Below, in pieces: positions 61,365 to 64,000 of a stretch of DNA of 64,000 nucleotides. The stretch is from an uncultured Porphyromonadaceae bacterium (lineage in GTDB: Bacteria > Bacteroidota > Bacteroidia > Bacteroidales > Muribaculaceae). The notes beneath the pieces were generated by a model, which was not told where the DNA came from, searched no databases, and saw only the letters and a program-made list of their open reading frames with translations. Location of the stretch: assembly GCA_900548975.1 (NCBI GenBank), contig URMS01000010.1:35617-99616 (forward strand). Reading direction: 5' to 3'. Every line of letters begins with the position of its first letter. Positions within the stretch are counted from its first letter, which is position 1. The position numbers were made by a program, and so were the translations under genes.

Positions 61365-62704
61365 TGTTCTGTTTCGGTATCGCCCGCGGCAGTGCCGCCG
61401 GACTTGAAGTTGATTATATTGATGTCGCCGGCGCGGTCGTAGCGTATGCCGTCGGCGCCGACAGCTTTGATGACATAGTAGTAAACGCCCGAGCCGACGA
61501 ATTTCCCTCCGCTTTTGCCGTCCCAGCCCTCGGCGGGGTCGGTGGTGGAGAAGAGACATTTGCCCCAGCGGTTGAAAATGTGGCATTCGAACGACACCAG
61601 CGACTTATAGCTTACCTTCCACAGGTCGTTGACGCCGGGCGACGATTCGGGCGAGAAAGCGTTGGGTATCTCGAGGCGCGACTCGCCTATGGTCACCTCG
61701 TAGGTGGTGCCGGTGTACTCGCAGTCGCCGGCGCTGTTGTTGGCCACGAAACGCACATAGGTGGTGCCGCTCTCGGTGAATGTATAGTCGAAAGCCGGTT
61801 CACGGAAGCTGTTTTCGAGGATATCGAATTCGGGCGAGTGCGATATCTGCCATTCGGTGAATATGGCGGCATCAGTAACGGCGGCCTCGAAGTGCACATC
61901 GCACGGCGCGCTGCCGCCGAGGGTGCCGTCGCCGCTGTCGCCCGAAGTCTGCTCGTTGTCGGCGACGGTGCGGTTGCTTTCGGCGCGGGTCTCGGCATCG
62001 ACGGCCGTAGTGGCATAGTATTCGCTCTCCACGCTCACGGGGCTGCCCCACTGTCGCAGGAAGCGGTCGCCCTCGAGGCGGAACGACGTATCGCACAGCG
62101 GCGATTCGATGGCTGCCGAGCCCGATATGCCGGCGAGCTCGCGCTCCACCACAGCCGGCGAGTAGGCGAAAGCATCGTTATCGAAGGTGAGCGTGGTATA
62201 CCCAAGCCGCAGTTCGCGCGACAGCTCCATACGGCGGCCGGTGACACTGTAGTACGGTATGGGGGCGGCATCGCCGTCGACCACTATGAGGGTGCGGCCG
62301 CAGTCTTCGGCGGGAGCTGCCGTGAGGGCACGCACATCGAAGCGATGTCGCGAATAGTCCACCACCCAGAAACAGTGGCGCGTGGTACCGTCGTCGATAA
62401 TATAGCCCATATCCTCCCCCGCAAAGGGCACACTCCAGCGGTTACCGTCGCGGTCGGCGGCAATCTCCTCGGCATAGGCGCCCCCGAGAGTGCTGAAGCG
62501 CGACCACACCACGCGGTCGCCCGTGGCCGTATATACTATGCGGGCGGAAGCATCGTCGCCACTGAGCACATACACAGCTTCGAGTCCGCTCGACATTTCG
62601 GGGCGGATTTCGACAGCAGCGTGTGTAAGACCTGTAAAATCGAGCGCCCACAAACCCGTGAAGGACGCAAGGGCAGCTAAAAAAGCAAAAAAACGACGGC
62701 TCAT
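61361..62704 (-). CDS. Secreted protein with gliding-motility-associated C-terminal (CHU_C) domain
   Basis: 447 aa, signal peptide MSRRFFAFLAALASFTGLWA. An N-terminal region of unknown fold is followed by an Ig-like segment (FTESGTTYVRFVANNSAGDC). The C-terminal 85 or so residues have the CHU_C / type B sorting pattern (IPNAFSPESSPGVNDLWKV, FNRWGKCLFSTTDPAEGWDG, FVGSGVYYYVIKA), normally a type IX secretion signal. The true tail runs on for 25 residues. The ATG at 62702-62704 is preferred over one six codons upstream because the promoter leaves a 13-nt leader. It overlaps the transglycosylase start by 4 nt. Confidence 0.88.
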   Translation of the reverse strand: MSRRFFAFLAALASFTGLWALDFTGLTHAAVEIRPEMSSGLEAVYVLSGDDASARIVYTATGDRVVWSRFSTLGGAYAEEIAADRDGNRWSVPFAGEDMGYIIDDGTTRHCFWVVDYSRHRFDVRALTAAPAEDCGRTLIVVDGDAAPIPYYSVTGRRMELSRELRLGYTTLTFDNDAFAYSPAVVERELAGISGSAAIESPLCDTSFRLEGDRFLRQWGSPVSVESEYYATTAVDAETRAESNRTVADNEQTSGDSGDGTLGGSAPCDVHFEAAVTDAAIFTEWQISHSPEFDILENSFREPAFDYTFTESGTTYVRFVANNSAGDCEYTGTTYEVTIGESRLEIPNAFSPESSPGVNDLWKVSYKSLVSFECHIFNRWGKCLFSTTDPAEGWDGKSGGKFVGSGVYYYVIKAVGADGIRYDRAGDINIINFKSGGTAAGDTETEQ

Positions 62705-62723
62705 ATCAATATTGTATATCATA

Positions 62724-62755
62724 CAAAATTACAAAAATTTTCTCATTCGTGCAAA
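62724..62755 (-). promoter_or_regulatory. Promoter of the CHU_C-transglycosylase-uvrA operon
   Basis: Minus strand TTTG (62752-62755), 20 nt, TAATTTTG (62724-62731). Perfect consensus. Confidence 0.85.
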
Positions 62756-62844
62756 TCGGCCGATTGCCGCCTATCAGCCCCGGAAAGGAGCTTAGCGAAA
62801 TCCGACGGAAACAGGGCAAAAATATGGCCGCAAAGTGGCCGAAA

Positions 62845-62876
62845 CTTGCAGGTCTGACAATTTATTCATAATTTTG
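62845..62876 (+). promoter_or_regulatory. Promoter of the candidate structured RNA
   Basis: CTTG (62845-62848), 20 nt, TAATTTTG (62869-62876), the same combination as the menD promoter. Predicts a transcript starting near 62882. Confidence 0.7.
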
Positions 62877-62881
62877 TATTC

Positions 62882-63238
62882 GCAGACCGTCTCGCAGATC
62901 ACGCCAGTAGGGAGAGGTTCTATCGAACCGGGCCCGGGTCTGGGGTCGAACGGAGCGGGATGTAGTTGACATACATAAGAAAGCGTTTATCCGCGCTAAT
63001 TCTTGACTGCTTGAAATTCTCGCAAAATTTCTGTCTAAGTCAAGGGTTGAGCAACGGTAGATGCCCGTGGATATGTGATTATCTTGCTTTCGGCATGATA
63101 TTCCGCGAGGAATATAGCCGGATGCATCGATTGCATATACTGGCGTGGGCTTCTGCGTTGCCGTCCGACTTAGACAAGGCAATGCGAGAAGCCTCAAGCA
63201 GTAGGACGGCAACAGATACAGATTCCTACGCTTTTTTT
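62882..63238 (+). ncRNA. Candidate 357-nt structured RNA
   Basis: In order: CAGACC/GGTCTG enclosing a GGTTC-TATC-GAACC hairpin (62883-62942); GTCTAAGTC (63033-63041); a stem CGGC..ATATTCC-GCGA-GGAATAT.GCCG (63091-63120) with a GNRA-type tetraloop; ATGCA/TGCAT (63122-63136); and a 15-bp stem GGCTTCTGCGTTGCC/GGCAATGCGAGAAGCC (63148-63193). The loop GACTTAGAC (63167-63175) of that last stem is exactly complementary to GTCTAAGTC, implying a pseudoknot. The end GTAGG...CCTACGCTTTTTTTCG looks like a terminator. The ORFs crossing it on both strands are not convincing. No tmRNA, RNase P or 6S landmarks recognised; it could also be a leader of the ORF that follows. Confidence 0.55.
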
Positions 63239-63290
63239 CGTTCAAACCTCTATATTGCCGGCGAGTGGAGTCCGCGGCCCGCTATTCCCG

Positions 63291-63971
63291 ATGAGTGATT
63301 GCGATTCCTCTCCATGGAGCGTGCTCCTTGCTCGACATGCCGTAGGGCGCCGCTCCGTCATGGACCGCTCGGCGGGAGTGACGCGGCTGATAGATGAGCT
63401 GCACCGGATTCTGCCACAGACAGAGGCCGGATGCGACGCCGAAGCCAACTTCCTGAAAGCGCCGATGCGGTATATCTATGTATGCAACAAAACCTCAGGA
63501 CCATTAAACATACCTGGCGAGACACACCGCATCACTGCCCTGACCGAGTGCGAACTCACATTCTGTCAGAACCACGACAACACCTTAAGGCTCCGATATT
63601 TCGTGCAGCTCACCCACGGGCTGCTGATACATGGCATATCGTGGGTGAAGGCATCGCCCGAAATCCCCTTTTGCGACGCTGATTTCAGGCCGGTGCTGGA
63701 ATTCGTCACCGACCGGCTGCTTGCGGCTGAAAGCAGCGCGGCCACACCGGCGTTCCCGCAGAAATATGGTATATGGGACGGCAGGCGCCACCGCGTGGGA
63801 TGTATGCACAATTTTGTAGTAAAAGGTTTCGAAGAGCGCAGCCACATCATGAGCGGTGCAGTAGCCAACAAGATGCTGTATCTTCTTCGCCGGGCCTACG
63901 CCATGTTTACGGAAAACGAAAAAACTATAATCAATCATATCCACACATTAGTGTCCACTAAAAAATCATAA
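63291..63971 (+). CDS. Unrecognised protein
   Basis: About 226 aa from the ATG at 63291 (MSDCDSSPW); later ATGs at 63360 (MDRSAGVTRLIDEL) and 63465 (MRYIYVCNK) are as likely. No signal peptide or transmembrane helix. Segments with globular character are TRLIDELHRILPQTEAGCDA, YFVQLTHGLLIHGISWVK and NKMLYLLRRAYAMFTENEKT; five or more Cys are scattered through it. No family recognised. It stands directly behind the candidate structured RNA and near the window edge, with no visible promoter of its own. Confidence 0.45.
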   Translation: MSDCDSSPWSVLLARHAVGRRSVMDRSAGVTRLIDELHRILPQTEAGCDAEANFLKAPMRYIYVCNKTSGPLNIPGETHRITALTECELTFCQNHDNTLRLRYFVQLTHGLLIHGISWVKASPEIPFCDADFRPVLEFVTDRLLAAESSAATPAFPQKYGIWDGRRHRVGCMHNFVVKGFEERSHIMSGAVANKMLYLLRRAYAMFTENEKTIINHIHTLVSTKKS

Positions 63972-64000
63972 GAGTACTTTGAAATAATTGAAATTCAATA

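Noticed and set aside
57675..61442. A 1255-codon open frame antisense to uvrA and the transglycosylase gene
   Set aside because: Frames of this size opposite GC-rich genes arise from codon bias; there is no start context, domain or promoter, and the sense genes are certain.
62882..62960. tRNA or attachment-site-like sequence (GGTTC-TATC-GAACC)
   Set aside because: No cloverleaf or anticodon arm can be formed and no integrase is nearby; it fits as one stem of a larger RNA.
62862..63298. Two small ORFs on opposite strands over the candidate structured RNA
   Set aside because: Both translate the stems of the RNA, have no conserved domain or start context, and one begins before the predicted transcript. 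Comparative data could overturn this.

Overview
The window is about 64 kb of a moderately GC-rich Bacteroidota chromosome, most likely order Bacteroidales and perhaps a Muribaculaceae-like gut commensal. This rests on: many promoters of the Bacteroidota type (TTTG, 19-20 nt, TAnnTTTG) and almost no Shine-Dalgarno sites; a CHU_C-type gliding-motility C-terminal domain, other secreted proteins with sorting-like C-termini and a DUF4835 protein; a TonB receptor with a carboxypeptidase-regulatory N-terminus; PCMD/calycin-like surface proteins; and a GlpABC anaerobic glycerol-3-phosphate dehydrogenase. The species assignment is inference. No rRNA, tRNA, CRISPR array, insertion sequence or phage gene was seen.

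Layout. 1-8.5 kb (minus strand) is a housekeeping block: lon (cut by the window edge), rlmB, recN, DUF4835, coaBC, a DnaQ-like exonuclease and dnaN, several joined by 4-7 nt overlaps. 8.7-12.4 kb holds two tandem paralogous secreted proteins whose 3' halves are almost identical. 12.7-19.2 kb has nhaC, a DUF389 membrane protein, a CoA-transferase, a small Pro-rich membrane protein and miaB. 19.5-24.4 kb (minus) is an accessory string: MORN protein, SH3 protein, secreted EEP-fold hydrolase, GH88 lipoprotein and a four-helix-bundle protein.

24.5-38.7 kb is a glycerol-phosphate and alpha-glycoside island. glpA-glpB-glpC-glpT-HAD phosphatase-GH36 runs on the minus strand. A divergent esterase/glpR pair and a plus-strand GH31-GDPD operon follow. 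Together these genes could strip alpha-glucosyl or alpha-galactosyl groups from glycerophosphate polymers or glycolipids, release and import glycerol-3-phosphate, and oxidise it into the quinone pool. A TTTCG direct repeat with exact 22-bp spacing occurs three times at glpA and twice at the glpR/esterase promoters and is a candidate GlpR operator. 38.8-41.5 kb is a candidate metal-uptake unit (TonB receptor plus His-rich small protein). 42.3-47.3 kb is a three-gene secreted-protein operon (beta-helix, large dockerin-bearing protein, cohesin-like protein) behind a long structured leader. 47.8-50.6 kb pairs a phosphoethanolamine-transferase-like enzyme with an Omp85-type barrel. 50.7-55.1 kb is menDBCE (menaquinone), followed by fucO. 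56.5-62.7 kb holds a nitroreductase, uvrA, a lytic transglycosylase and a CHU_C protein. The right end carries a candidate structured RNA and an unrecognised ORF.

Three things stand out. (1) A scattered family of intergenic long hairpins has arms built of 6-8-nt quasi-repeats; arm sequence differs between copies but both arms always change together. (2) There are two candidate structured RNAs with good promoters and terminator-like ends (about 47408-47698 minus, and about 62882-63238 plus). (3) The 22-bp-phased TTTCG operator array. All functional readings come from sequence inspection only.
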